Positions 1 through 6,642 of a stretch of DNA of 12,068 nucleotides are shown here, piece after piece. The notes under the pieces are model-generated. The model was not told where the DNA came from. It did no database searches and saw only the letters and a program-made list of their open reading frames with translations. Position numbers and translations under genes: made by a program. Numbering within the stretch: position 1 is the first letter of the stretch; each line of letters begins with the position of its first letter. Source of the stretch: Candidatus Iainarchaeum sp. (GTDB lineage Archaea > Micrarchaeota > Micrarchaeia > Anstonellales > Bilamarchaeaceae); the NCBI GenBank assembly GCA_028711485.1, contig JAQTSF010000019.1, forward strand, positions 1 to 12,068, written 5' to 3'.

Positions 1-2166
1 CTGCATTGCAGTTAGTATTTCCTGCTGCCAGTTCATTTTCAAGGAAGCGATTTCATCTATAAATAAAACTCCGTTATTTGCTTTGTGTATTGCTCCACCC
101 TCTACTCTTAAATGAGCAGGAGTGCCCATTCCGCCTGTGTTATGAGTTAGTATATTGTTAACTAAATAATTTCCTGTTTCAGTAGTAAGGTTATATACAA
201 AACCAGAAACTTTTATTTTTCTTATTGAAATAATTTGATCAAAATCATATTTTCCTTGAACAATATCTCTTAACTTAAAAATATTAAGTCCATTACTATA
301 TTCTAAAAATCTTAAAGAAACTTTATTTAACATTTGTCTGGTAGCTTTTTTTGAGCTTTTTAATTCTTCATTAAGAGCATAATATTCACTGTGAATTTTT
401 TCCATACTAAGGCCAATTTTCATACGTATATTTTCAAGGAAATTGAATTTTATCGGAATTACATCGGAAAAAATAACATGTCCTTTATTTGTATTTTTGA
501 AATAAATTTCCAAATTTCTCATATGTATTGGATTAATCGTTCGATTAGAATACTCTTTGGAAAATTCAAAATTTGAGAAATATATTGCAGTTTGGATTTT
601 TCCTTTGCCAAAACCAGGATCTTTCCTTTCTTTTATAACCGCCCTTATACCAATCTTAAGTAAAAGAGGAACAAAATCAGGTATGAGTTCTTTTGAAAAG
701 AGTTCAAATTGACCATTTTTATTTACATACCCATCCAAAGAATAAAATTCAGATAAAAAGTCTAATATTCCTTCTTTTCTTTGATCAAAAATAATGGAGG
801 GTATTCTCTTTTTTCCATTTTCTATTAATCCTAAAGTTTTTAGTTCTCTGACAAAATTTGCATTGTTTATATAAATAAGTGTATTGCCCCCTCTTGAAAG
901 TATTCTCGGTTCAAAACCACATTTGCGAATATTGCGGATTAATCTTTCTATTTTAAATTCTCTCTTTACTTTAAAAATTACAGATCTTTCGCTTACCGAT
1001 CCATCAGCAAGTATATTTGCATATAAACGAATTAGGTCTAATTTTAACTCTTTTTTAAATTCAATGGGTAACGCTCTGGGAACTGTTGTATATTGACCTT
1101 CTGTTAAAACATCTGCACGAAGATATTCTATATTTTCTCGATTAAAAATTCCTAATGGATGATTTGGAGTAACTTTTATTGTGTATCCTCTTCTTGTTTT
1201 TATTTCAAAAATATAATCTGAATATTTTCTTTTAAATATTGCATTTACTTTTGTTGGACCATAGCCAAATTTATCATCATACGCTCCAAGAATAGAGAAT
1301 TTTTCATTTTCATTTAATTTTTTTTCCCATGAATTGTGCTCTTTAAAGATTGGATCTACAATATTTTCTATTTTTTCCATTCTTCCATTTGGAAGAGATA
1401 CATATTCTCCCATAAGAATACATTGAAGCGGATCGTGTTTAACATCCCCTAAAAGTGCGCCTGCCTTTGCACCGGTCGCATCAACAAAAGGAGCATTTTT
1501 TTTGGTGCTGTTATCTACTATAAGTTTTGGTTTTGAAGATTCGAAAGGGGCAAGTCTTCTTGTAAGACCTGCTGTTGCTCCTGAAAGAAAATATAAGAAT
1601 GTAAGACCAAGGAGAACTGCAATTATCAGCCATTTCAAACCTTCTTCTATATCTGCAAAAAATATAATACCTAAAAGGATTAATCCAACTAATAGGATTA
1701 TTAGTTTTGGAGAAGGACCAGATTCCTCTTTCTCATGTTTTTCAACTTTATTTACTATTCTTCTTCCAAGTCCGATTTTAAGAATATCAGGAAGTTGTTT
1801 TTTTTCTCCTCTTTGACTTAGTTGTTTTATTGCAAGAAGTTCTGGTTTAGTGTAATATCTTAAGTATTGTGGATTCATTTTTAGATAGTTATAATCAGGA
1901 TAAGTTTTTACTGTTCTAATTTTTGGATTGTTATCGTTATTATGATTTTTATATACCAAAACATCTTCAAGCTCTTCTACAGGCATAAGTTCAGCCATCG
2001 CCTGTGCAAGCATTGATTTTCCAGTTCCAGGAGTTCCGATTAAAAGAACATTTCTTTTCTGTTTTGCTGCTTTCTTGATTATATCAACTGCTTTTTTCTG
2101 GCCAATAACCTGGTCTACAAGTTTCGTGGGTACTTCTATTTCTTCAGTTGTCTTGAATTTTTTCAT
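1..2166 (-). CDS. lonB: Archaeal LonB membrane protease, intein-containing, partial (3' end beyond window)
   Basis: ATP-dependent AAA+ serine protease of the archaeal LonB class, anchored in the cytoplasmic membrane and degrading unfolded or regulatory proteins. 722 codons are visible, open to the window edge. Extein features in order: Walker A GTPGTGKS at residues 44-51; two hydrophobic helices at about 154-170 and 178-195, inserted between Walker A and Walker B as is typical of LonB; the GDVKHDPLQ stretch ending at 248; an intein at 249-676; then TGGMGTPAHLRV and Walker B LFIDEI at 701-706. The rest of the ATPase and the Ser-Lys protease domain lie outside the window, so proteolytic competence cannot be judged. 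The ATG at 2166 has no Shine-Dalgarno sequence, but an A/T box at 2187-2198 sits about 27 bases upstream, which suggests a leaderless transcript. It is divergent from thpR, with 36 bases between the starts. Confidence 0.95.
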   Translation of the reverse strand, partial: MKKFKTTEEIEVPTKLVDQVIGQKKAVDIIKKAAKQKRNVLLIGTPGTGKSMLAQAMAELMPVEELEDVLVYKNHNNDNNPKIRTVKTYPDYNYLKMNPQYLRYYTKPELLAIKQLSQRGEKKQLPDILKIGLGRRIVNKVEKHEKEESGPSPKLIILLVGLILLGIIFFADIEEGLKWLIIAVLLGLTFLYFLSGATAGLTRRLAPFESSKPKLIVDNSTKKNAPFVDATGAKAGALLGDVKHDPLQCILMGEYVSLPNGRMEKIENIVDPIFKEHNSWEKKLNENEKFSILGAYDDKFGYGPTKVNAIFKRKYSDYIFEIKTRRGYTIKVTPNHPLGIFNRENIEYLRADVLTEGQYTTVPRALPIEFKKELKLDLIRLYANILADGSVSERSVIFKVKREFKIERLIRNIRKCGFEPRILSRGGNTLIYINNANFVRELKTLGLIENGKKRIPSIIFDQRKEGILDFLSEFYSLDGYVNKNGQFELFSKELIPDFVPLLLKIGIRAVIKERKDPGFGKGKIQTAIYFSNFEFSKEYSNRTINPIHMRNLEIYFKNTNKGHVIFSDVIPIKFNFLENIRMKIGLSMEKIHSEYYALNEELKSSKKATRQMLNKVSLRFLEYSNGLNIFKLRDIVQGKYDFDQIISIRKIKVSGFVYNLTTETGNYLVNNILTHNTGGMGTPAHLRVEGGAIHKANNGVLFIDEIASLKMNWQQEILTAMQ
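139..1422 (-). mobile_element. LonB intein with LAGLIDADG homing endonuclease (428 aa)
   Basis: Protein-splicing element in frame inside lonB. It begins with Cys1 after the extein sequence HDPLQ and ends with His427-Asn428 before extein Thr+1 (TGGMGTP). Splicing blocks are visible: block A (C-x-x-x-GEYVSLPNG, 1-13), block B with TPNH at 85-88, and the C-terminal blocks with VYNL at 409-412 and ILTHN at 424-428. Between them are two LAGLIDADG-type helices, around 131-142 (LYANILADGS) and 221-231 (LSEFYSLDGY), keeping acidic residues Asp140 and Asp230. Splicing would give continuous LonB (HDPLQ-TGG). No frameshift or stop is present, so both splicing and homing may be active. Established knowledge: inteins at conserved ATPase motifs of archaeal LonB are known from Thermococcales; I recall a similar site but cannot compare here. 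Confidence 0.95.
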
Positions 2167-2202
2167 ACAGTTTTATTAATTGTTCTATATTTTTTAAACT
2201 AT
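2167..2202. promoter_or_regulatory. Divergent leaderless promoters for lonB and thpR
   Basis: Only 36 bases separate the two start codons, and neither has a Shine-Dalgarno motif. For thpR, a TTTTATTAAT box at 2171-2180 is centred about 27 bases before the ATG. For lonB, the minus-strand reading of 2187-2198 (TTTAAAAAATAT) is centred about 27 bases before its ATG. Both spacings fit archaeal TATA boxes directing leaderless mRNAs. Box assignment is by eye. Confidence 0.55.
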
Positions 2203-2751
2203 ATGTCTTCCCGTCTTTTTCTTTCAATAGAAATTCCAAGAAGTATAAAGGAGAGAGTTCTTCCTCCATTAAAGGAATTACGGGAGGCAGGAGCAGTTTC
2301 TGTTCCTCCTAAAAATCTTCATCTTACTGTGAAATTTCTAGGAGAAGTAAGATCTGATAAACTTCATAAAACGATGGATATTCTAGAAAAAATTGAATTT
2401 ACGCCATTTAAAATTTCGATTGAAGAAATTGGAGCATTTCCAAACAAAGAATATGTACGGGTGGTATGGGCAGGTGTAAAAAGCAAAGGATTGGAAGAAC
2501 TATCTGAAAATATTAATAAATCTTTGAAAGAAATTTTTAATTACGAAAAATTAACCCCTCATTTAACTCTTGCAAGAGTTAAAAATAAAATCATGTTAAA
2601 TTCTTTTTTTCAAAAATATAGCAATAAAAAATTTGGTTCATTTAAGGCAAAATCATTTGAATTAATGAGCAGTGAATTCACAAAAAGAGGAGTGGAATAT
2701 TCAGTAATTTGGAGTTCATCAGGGCATATGGTAACAAATGATAAAGAATAA
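2203..2751 (+). CDS. thpR: RNA 2',3'-cyclic phosphodiesterase (2H/LigT family)
   Basis: Cytosolic 2H phosphoesterase that, in this family, opens 2',3'-cyclic phosphate ends of RNA to 2'-phosphates and can join tRNA halves by a 2'-5' bond in vitro. The two signature H-x-T-x motifs are present: HLTV starting at His40 and HLTL starting at His120, each following a beta-strand pattern. The 182-residue length matches the usual 180-190. The C-terminal strand region ends with YSVIWSSS. The start ATG has no Shine-Dalgarno motif but a well-placed A/T box, so a leaderless transcript is likely. In many archaea this gene sits near tRNA-processing genes; here the neighbour is lonB, so context adds little. 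RtcA, another RNA-end enzyme, lies about 6.5 kb downstream. Confidence 0.93.
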   Translation: MSSRLFLSIEIPRSIKERVLPPLKELREAGAVSVPPKNLHLTVKFLGEVRSDKLHKTMDILEKIEFTPFKISIEEIGAFPNKEYVRVVWAGVKSKGLEELSENINKSLKEIFNYEKLTPHLTLARVKNKIMLNSFFQKYSNKKFGSFKAKSFELMSSEFTKRGVEYSVIWSSSGHMVTNDKE

Positions 2752-2765
2752 TAGATATTAAGAGC

Positions 2766-2880
2766 CAATGTTTTGGGACATCTGTTTGAACGATTGACAG
2801 CACTGCTGTCAAATTTTGAACGGAACGCCGTTCAAATGTCGTTCAAATCTGTCCAAAATGCTTTGCATTTTGGGACATTG
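2766..2880. repeat. 115-base nested palindromic element, multi-hairpin
   Basis: Outer arms CAATGT (2766-2771) and ACATTG (2875-2880) enclose a branched fold. TTTGAACGA (2785-2793) pairs perfectly with TCGTTCAAA (2839-2847). Inside it are TTGACAGCA/TGCTGTCAA (2794-2802 with 2804-2812) and TTTGAACGG/CCGTTCAAA (2815-2823 with 2828-2836, loop AACG). A fourth hairpin has CCAAAATGC (2853-2861) pairing with GCATTTTGG (2865-2873), extended by TGT/ACA past one bulged G. The decamer TTTTGGGACA occurs at 2771-2780 and again, offset, at 2869-2877 (TTTGGGACA), allowing alternative pairing with 2850-2858. Nearly all matches are Watson-Crick, so the strand cannot be told from pairing. It could be a structured RNA, a MITE-like insertion or a cruciform-forming DNA site. 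Confidence 0.75.
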
Positions 2881-2881
2881 A

Positions 2882-2890
2882 TTTATATAT
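2882..2890 (+). promoter_or_regulatory. TATA box upstream of the hairpin leader and small ORFs
   Basis: TTTATATAT is the best match to an archaeal TATA box in this intergenic region. Transcription would begin near 2911-2917, immediately before the first leader hairpin (2924). No experimental support; strength and spacing judged by eye. Confidence 0.45.
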
Positions 2891-2910
2891 TATAAAAATA
2901 AAATAAATTC

Positions 2911-3050
2911 ATAAACAGATCAGTTTTGTCGAAAGGAATCCCATTCGACAAAATCTCGCAAAGTCGATTAGAAATTTACTAATTGGCAATGTTAAGGTAC
3001 TTTTACCGACTTTGCGATAGTTTAAACTATCTGAAAAATCGAGGTGTAAA
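2911..3050 (+). ncRNA. Candidate structured leader or small RNA with three hairpins
   Basis: Three consecutive strong inverted repeats follow the TATA box. Hairpin 1: TTTTGTCGAA (2924-2933) pairs perfectly with TTCGACAAAA (2944-2953) over a 10-base loop. Hairpin 2: TCGCAAAGTCG (2956-2966) pairs perfectly with CGACTTTGCGA (3007-3017), enclosing a small ATTAG/CTAAT hairpin (2967-2971 with 2979-2983). Hairpin 3: the 16-base palindrome GATAGTTTAAACTATC (3016-3031), overlapping hairpin 2 by two bases and so possibly competing with it. A GAGGTG ribosome-binding site (3041-3046) and ATG (3052) follow. The layout fits a regulatory leader, or a free small RNA. No tRNA, SRP, RNase P or known riboswitch core was recognised. 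The 300 bases between thpR and the small frame hold only this and the preceding palindromic element. Confidence 0.45.
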
Positions 3051-3051
3051 A

Positions 3052-3102
3052 ATGAAAGGTGAATATCTTTTGCAAAATAGGTGGTATGAAATCCAGTGGT
3101 AA
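3052..3102 (+). CDS. Possible 16-residue peptide or leader peptide
   Basis: An ATG at 3052 opens a 16-codon frame (MKGEYLLQNRWYEIQW) ending in TAA. Its main support is a good Shine-Dalgarno match, GAGGTG at 3041-3046, five bases before the start, directly after the three-hairpin leader. The next small frame starts 45 bases downstream with its own GGTGAT. It could be a leader peptide, a micro-protein or chance. Both this peptide and the next small protein end in tryptophan. No family recognised; coding status is uncertain. Confidence 0.3.
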   Translation: MKGEYLLQNRWYEIQW

Positions 3103-3147
3103 ATTCAGTACTTGTTCTATCGAAGAATTTTTTGCAGGTGATATTGG

Positions 3148-3330
3148 ATGGCAGTAATATGTACACCGGCTGCAAAAAGGGTTCCTCCTTTTCAAACAAA
3201 AAGGGTTGAACCTAAAAAACCTGATTTGGATAAATTTAAGCCACAACCAAGTAACTTAAATGAGATGATGAATCCTTCAGGAATGAACTTTTTTGGTTTA
3301 GGGAGTAGAAAAAAGGACTTAAATTGGTAA
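3148..3330 (+). CDS. Small orphan protein, 60 aa, Pro/Lys-rich
   Basis: No family recognised. The 60-residue product is rich in Pro, Lys and Asn with little predicted secondary structure in the middle (KRVEPKKPDLDKFKPQP at about 18-34) and a hydrophobic-aromatic tail (MNFFGLGS, then RKKDLNW). No signal peptide or membrane segment is seen. Coding is supported by the GGTGAT ribosome-binding motif at 3136-3141, six bases before the ATG, and by an upstream promoter-leader arrangement. The composition suggests a flexible, basic protein that might bind RNA, protein or a membrane surface; that is speculation. It converges on the DUF373 gene with 17 bases between the stop codons. Minus-strand frames overlapping this stretch have no start signals and look like shadows. 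Confidence 0.55.
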   Translation: MAVICTPAAKRVPPFQTKRVEPKKPDLDKFKPQPSNLNEMMNPSGMNFFGLGSRKKDLNW

Positions 3331-3347
3331 AATAAAGTAGTGGACAA

Positions 3348-4589
3348 TTATACTATTGATTGTACCACTACTTGATCAGAAACTGAAAAAACGGAATCAA
3401 AAGGAATAACCATTCGTCTATCGAATACATTTTGAATTATTATCGTTCCATTTGCTCCGTCTACACCTACAATTCTCCCGACAAAACCGCCGTTTGTATT
3501 AATCACTTCCTTTCCTTCCATTTTTAAGGATAGGAGACTGTTGGTTCTTATAAAACCAATAATAATTGTAGATACCCATGCAATAAACAGAGAAATTATA
3601 AGAATTGAGAAGAACTCTCCAAAACTAATATAAGGCTCACGTATATTTGTTATCCAGTTCGAACCAATATCCAGAATCAGCGCTAATAAAACAAAAGCTA
3701 TTGCATAAACAGCATATCGTGTAATCATAAAATGTTTTTTATCCTGTATAGAATCTATAGACTTTCCAAGTACAACAAATAATGCAGAAAATAGTAAAAG
3801 TGAAGTTATGCTACTTAGGATATATGAATACATTTTTTCGCCATATAAATCAAGATTAAGCGCAGTATTGTAAGCATTACCTGCAACTAACAGTGAAAGT
3901 ACAAAAATTATTATTGCTGAAACATTGGCTACCCAACTCACACGTTCGAATGAAAAATTCAGATCTTTGAAAAAATCAGTTATTTTCTCTTCCCATCCGA
4001 ATCCTTTAAGGAACAAAAGGTAAAGACCAACTACAATCCCTATTGGTTGCCATCCAACTCCCGAATAACTAGATAATGAAATTAAAAGCAGGAAGAGAGC
4101 AGGAACCCCTAATATTATTTTTGCATAATAAGGATCTTTTAATTTTTCAAGTATTACGTAATATGTTTTTTCAAGTTCTTTTGCCTGTTTGACATAAACT
4201 ATTTTGTTTGAATCTATTTTTATTCGGGATTTTATTATCGGCATTACTTCTTCATCTGATGCACCATCACTCACTAAAACACAAGAGAGAGCACCTAACT
4301 CTCTTACTACACGATCAAGTTGATTGCTTATTTCTTTATCTGCTTTATACCCTAGTTTTTTGTCTCCGGTAATAGTTATTATTTCAACACTCTTTCTTGA
4401 TTTTAGCAAAGAATCATATAATTTTATTGCATAGAACATTGCGTTTGCATCAACATCCTCAGGATCTGAAAGTGCAAGCTTAGTTGCGGCATTTAAATTG
4501 TTTTTTCTTCCTACAATTGGCCCGCCTATGCCGGCTTTTGAAGAGAGATCATTATCTCGATCGATGCAAAGCACTATGGTTTCAACCAT
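3348..4589 (-). CDS. DUF373 family polytopic membrane protein
   Basis: Archaeal DUF373 family member, 413 residues, function unknown. The N-terminal soluble domain (1-150) carries the family's conserved features: CIDRDNDL at 8-15, LSDPEDVDANAMFYAIKLYD at 40-59, the ITGDKKLGYKADKEI region at 72-87 and SDGASDEEVMPII at 107-119. About six membrane helices follow (roughly 157-174, 180-196, 219-238, 255-275, 289-308 and 323-346). The C-terminal 358-400 is a small predicted beta domain (EGKEV...GGFVGRIVGVDG...IPFDSV) reminiscent of the beta domain following the pore helix in MscS-like proteins, so a channel-like or signalling role is conceivable but not established. The ATG has no Shine-Dalgarno motif; an A/T box at 4612-4621 lies about 25 bases upstream, suggesting a leaderless message. 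Divergent from rpoL. Confidence 0.9.
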   Translation of the reverse strand: MVETIVLCIDRDNDLSSKAGIGGPIVGRKNNLNAATKLALSDPEDVDANAMFYAIKLYDSLLKSRKSVEIITITGDKKLGYKADKEISNQLDRVVRELGALSCVLVSDGASDEEVMPIIKSRIKIDSNKIVYVKQAKELEKTYYVILEKLKDPYYAKIILGVPALFLLLISLSSYSGVGWQPIGIVVGLYLLFLKGFGWEEKITDFFKDLNFSFERVSWVANVSAIIIFVLSLLVAGNAYNTALNLDLYGEKMYSYILSSITSLLLFSALFVVLGKSIDSIQDKKHFMITRYAVYAIAFVLLALILDIGSNWITNIREPYISFGEFFSILIISLFIAWVSTIIIGFIRTNSLLSLKMEGKEVINTNGGFVGRIVGVDGANGTIIIQNVFDRRMVIPFDSVFSVSDQVVVQSIV

Positions 4590-4661
4590 GAATAAGATGA
4601 GAGCAGTACAGTTTTAAAAAACTTTCACCGAACAATAGATTGTAGTTTTGAGGTGCAGTCA
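4590..4661. promoter_or_regulatory. Divergent promoter region DUF373 / rpoL
   Basis: The spacer contains one near-palindromic A/T core, TTTTAAAAAA at 4612-4621. Read leftwards it is placed for a leaderless DUF373 transcript. Read rightwards it would start transcription near 4640, leaving a short leader with a GAGGTG ribosome-binding site at 4650-4655 for rpoL. One box may serve both directions. Confidence 0.5.
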
Positions 4662-4931
4662 ATGATAGGAGAAATAAACGTAATAAAAAATGACAAAGAA
4701 ACTCTTGAGATAGAAATTCTTAATTGTGATGAAGGAATTGGAGAAGCGATAGTAAATAGATTAAAAGAAAAGGATGTTGAATTTACAGCATATAAAAAAG
4801 AACATCCGTTTGATAAAGGAATAAAACTAATCGTTAAATCAAAAAAAGGTCCGAAAAAAATATTGCTATCTACAATAAACGAGATTGTTAAGGAAATTGG
4901 GGATTTCAAGAAACAGGTAGAAAAATTGTGA
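4662..4931 (+). CDS. rpoL: DNA-directed RNA polymerase subunit L (Rpb11/AC19-like)
   Basis: Small subunit that dimerises with RpoD (Rpb3-like) to form the alpha-like assembly platform of archaeal RNA polymerase. The 89-residue product shows the family pattern: an N-terminal strand pair (INVIKNDKETLEIEI), then the helix region after DEGIGEAIVNRL in place of the usual GEDHTLxNLL motif, the signature AYKKEHPFDKGIKLIVKSK (about 43-61) and an amphipathic C-terminal helix. The start is set at ATG 4662, six bases after GAGGTG (4650-4655). A GTG at 4653 in the same frame overlaps that ribosome-binding site and is unlikely. The stop overlaps the GTG start of the signal peptidase by four bases, indicating translational coupling. 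The central DHT motif is diverged relative to other archaea. Confidence 0.9.
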   Translation: MIGEINVIKNDKETLEIEILNCDEGIGEAIVNRLKEKDVEFTAYKKEHPFDKGIKLIVKSKKGPKKILLSTINEIVKEIGDFKKQVEKL

Positions 4932-5887
4932 AAACTGATTTTCTTAAGACGGCAAAAAAACACTGGAAAACAATAGTTTTCATACTACTTTTCATTTCAT
5001 TCATTATCACACGAGAAATGATTTTTGCAATAGCTACACTGGGTTCGATGATATGGATAGTTGGAAGTGAGGTTAATGAAGGTGCAAAAAGATATGGATG
5101 GAAACATGAAATTGTAGATACAGTAATATCCGTTATGCTTATACTTATTTTTTGGTTTGGGCTTCAGACATTGCTCAATACAGAAACACCAATTTCTGCG
5201 ATAGTAACCTGTAGTATGCTTCCTAATTTAGAGAGAGGGGATCTGGTAATTATACAAGGTGCAGAATTAAATGCGTATGAAATTGAAATGACTGCAGAAG
5301 AGTTCCAAGAAATATCTTCTTATGAGAGTGTAATAAATTATAAAAATAATACATTTAAAGTTCTGGGGTCCATGTATTCTTATTGTTTGCAGAATAAAGA
5401 TAGTGTTTGTAATTATTTTCTTTCTGAACCTGAAGAATTTATAGAAAAAAGGGGAGAAATGATTTTTTATTATTCACAATGCGGAATAGAGTATCTTGAC
5501 AGAAAGATAGTGGTTCCGCAACCATGTATTACTGAAATAGAGTATAAAGATAAAAAATATCCGGTAAAAATTTCAAATGATATTCTGGTTTATGTTCCTG
5601 AAAAAAATACTTATTTCTCTTATGTAGGGGACATAATTCATAGAATTTATTTTAAAGTTAATGTTGAAGGTGAAGAATATTATTTGGTAAAGGGGGACAA
5701 TAACCCGATATTAGATATACAAATGTATGATTACAAATACAATTTAGGAAATCTTCCTGCAAAAAATATAAACGGAAAGGAGATATTCCGAATACCATAT
5801 GTTGGTTACCTTAAATTATTTATCTCAATGTTTTTTGAAACTCCTGAGCAGTGTAACACTCAACTTAAGTATAATTATCTTACATAA
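4928..5887 (+). CDS. Signal peptidase I, archaeal/ER type (S26B), with large insertion
   Basis: Membrane serine protease removing signal peptides from exported proteins. Of 319 residues, three N-terminal hydrophobic segments (about 14-28, 30-46 and 64-82) precede the catalytic box TCSMLPNLERGDLVII with nucleophile Ser96. The second box, GDIIHRI with His238, marks the Ser-His ER/archaeal type rather than the bacterial Ser-Lys type. VKGDNNP at 254-260 supplies the conserved Asp region, and IPYVGYLKLFISMFF near the end is the usual closing hydrophobic segment. Between the Ser and His boxes the protein carries roughly 110-215 residues, longer than typical, including Cys153, Cys161, Cys185 and Cys200, which may form disulfides outside the membrane. 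It starts with GTG within the rpoL stop (GTGA overlap). Its end overlaps a convergent gene by 13 bases. Confidence 0.88.
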   Translation: MKTDFLKTAKKHWKTIVFILLFISFIITREMIFAIATLGSMIWIVGSEVNEGAKRYGWKHEIVDTVISVMLILIFWFGLQTLLNTETPISAIVTCSMLPNLERGDLVIIQGAELNAYEIEMTAEEFQEISSYESVINYKNNTFKVLGSMYSYCLQNKDSVCNYFLSEPEEFIEKRGEMIFYYSQCGIEYLDRKIVVPQPCITEIEYKDKKYPVKISNDILVYVPEKNTYFSYVGDIIHRIYFKVNVEGEEYYLVKGDNNPILDIQMYDYKYNLGNLPAKNINGKEIFRIPYVGYLKLFISMFFETPEQCNTQLKYNYLT

Positions 5888-6642
5888 GCTGAGTTATTCT
5901 CATCATTCTTATTTTCCAAAACGTCTTCTAGAGAACTTTTTAGTCTTCTTTTTTCATCAGGAGCTAAAGGAAGCGAATCCAATTTTTCATTCCAGGCATT
6001 TAAGGAAATGAATATCCTGTGGAAAAGTTTTTCTGAATCTATTATTTTCACATAGCTAAGAAGAACCTGGAGTGCATAAACTGAATCATGTGCCCCCAGA
6101 GATTCTATTACTGCATTTCTCAAAAGTCTAAATCTTTCACTATCATTTGAAGAAAAATAATTGAAAAGATGACTGAGTAGTTTTGCTGAAGAAACATCCC
6201 CAAATTCTCTTAGAAGATCGATCATCTCCAAAGTTCCTTCCATAGAGGAATGATAATTAAACATGGTTTTGTAAACAGCAAATCTGAGTTTTTCCGGTGG
6301 CTCCTGCGGATTTTTTGATTTAAAGAATCCATAATTCATAGGGTATTTGTATTCGGAATATTGGGTTACTGTTTCATAGATTAAATGGAGAATGTTTTGT
6401 TTTATGTATTCTTCACCTTCTGAATATTTTTTCAATATCCCCTGTCGTGCCTCTTCTTTTTTCTCAAGGTTCACCGCAACAGGATAAAAACTAATTGTTG
6501 AGAAAAATTTGTTTATCTCCTCCATTTCTGCACGTATTTTTTGAGCTAATGGATTTGTTTCTTTTTTATCCTTTTGAGTGGAAATAGATTTTGATTGTTT
6601 TTCCTTGTTTTTTATATTTTTTGTTTTTTTAACAGTGGACAT
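5875..6642 (-). CDS. Uncharacterised alpha-helical protein, 255 aa
   Basis: No family recognised. Residues 1-40 are Lys/Ser/Thr-rich and probably disordered. From about 45 onward the sequence is almost entirely amphipathic helix. The middle (about 130-230) shows repeating helix pairs of roughly 35 residues (TLEMIDLLREFGDVSSAKLL, then RLLRNAVIESLGAHDSVYALQVLLSYV, then KLFHRIFISLNAW), suggestive of HEAT- or ARM-like repeats used for protein binding. There is no signal peptide or membrane segment, so it is probably cytosolic. The start has no Shine-Dalgarno motif, and an ATTTAAAATAAAT box (6659-6671 read leftwards) precedes it by about 20-28 bases. It is divergent from the ITP/XTP pyrophosphatase gene and convergent with the signal peptidase gene. 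A function cannot be assigned. Confidence 0.8.
   Translation of the reverse strand: MSTVKKTKNIKNKEKQSKSISTQKDKKETNPLAQKIRAEMEEINKFFSTISFYPVAVNLEKKEEARQGILKKYSEGEEYIKQNILHLIYETVTQYSEYKYPMNYGFFKSKNPQEPPEKLRFAVYKTMFNYHSSMEGTLEMIDLLREFGDVSSAKLLSHLFNYFSSNDSERFRLLRNAVIESLGAHDSVYALQVLLSYVKIIDSEKLFHRIFISLNAWNEKLDSLPLAPDEKRRLKSSLEDVLENKNDENNSAYVR

Noticed and set aside
391..1816. Plus-strand frames of 61, 70 and 104 codons
   Set aside because: All lie antisense to the clear LonB-intein coding frame and show no domain features.
2839..2851. A GTTCAAATC stretch resembling a tRNA T-loop
   Set aside because: The flanking bases cannot form the five-pair T-stem, and no acceptor, D or anticodon arms fit around it; it belongs to the palindromic element.
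2752..3050. CRISPR array
   Set aside because: The repeats are inverted, of unequal length and without regular spacers; no cas gene is nearby.
2909..3246. Two overlapping minus-strand frames (96 and 74 codons)
   Set aside because: They cross the hairpins and the plus-strand 60-codon frame, lack start signals, and have compositions expected of antisense reads.
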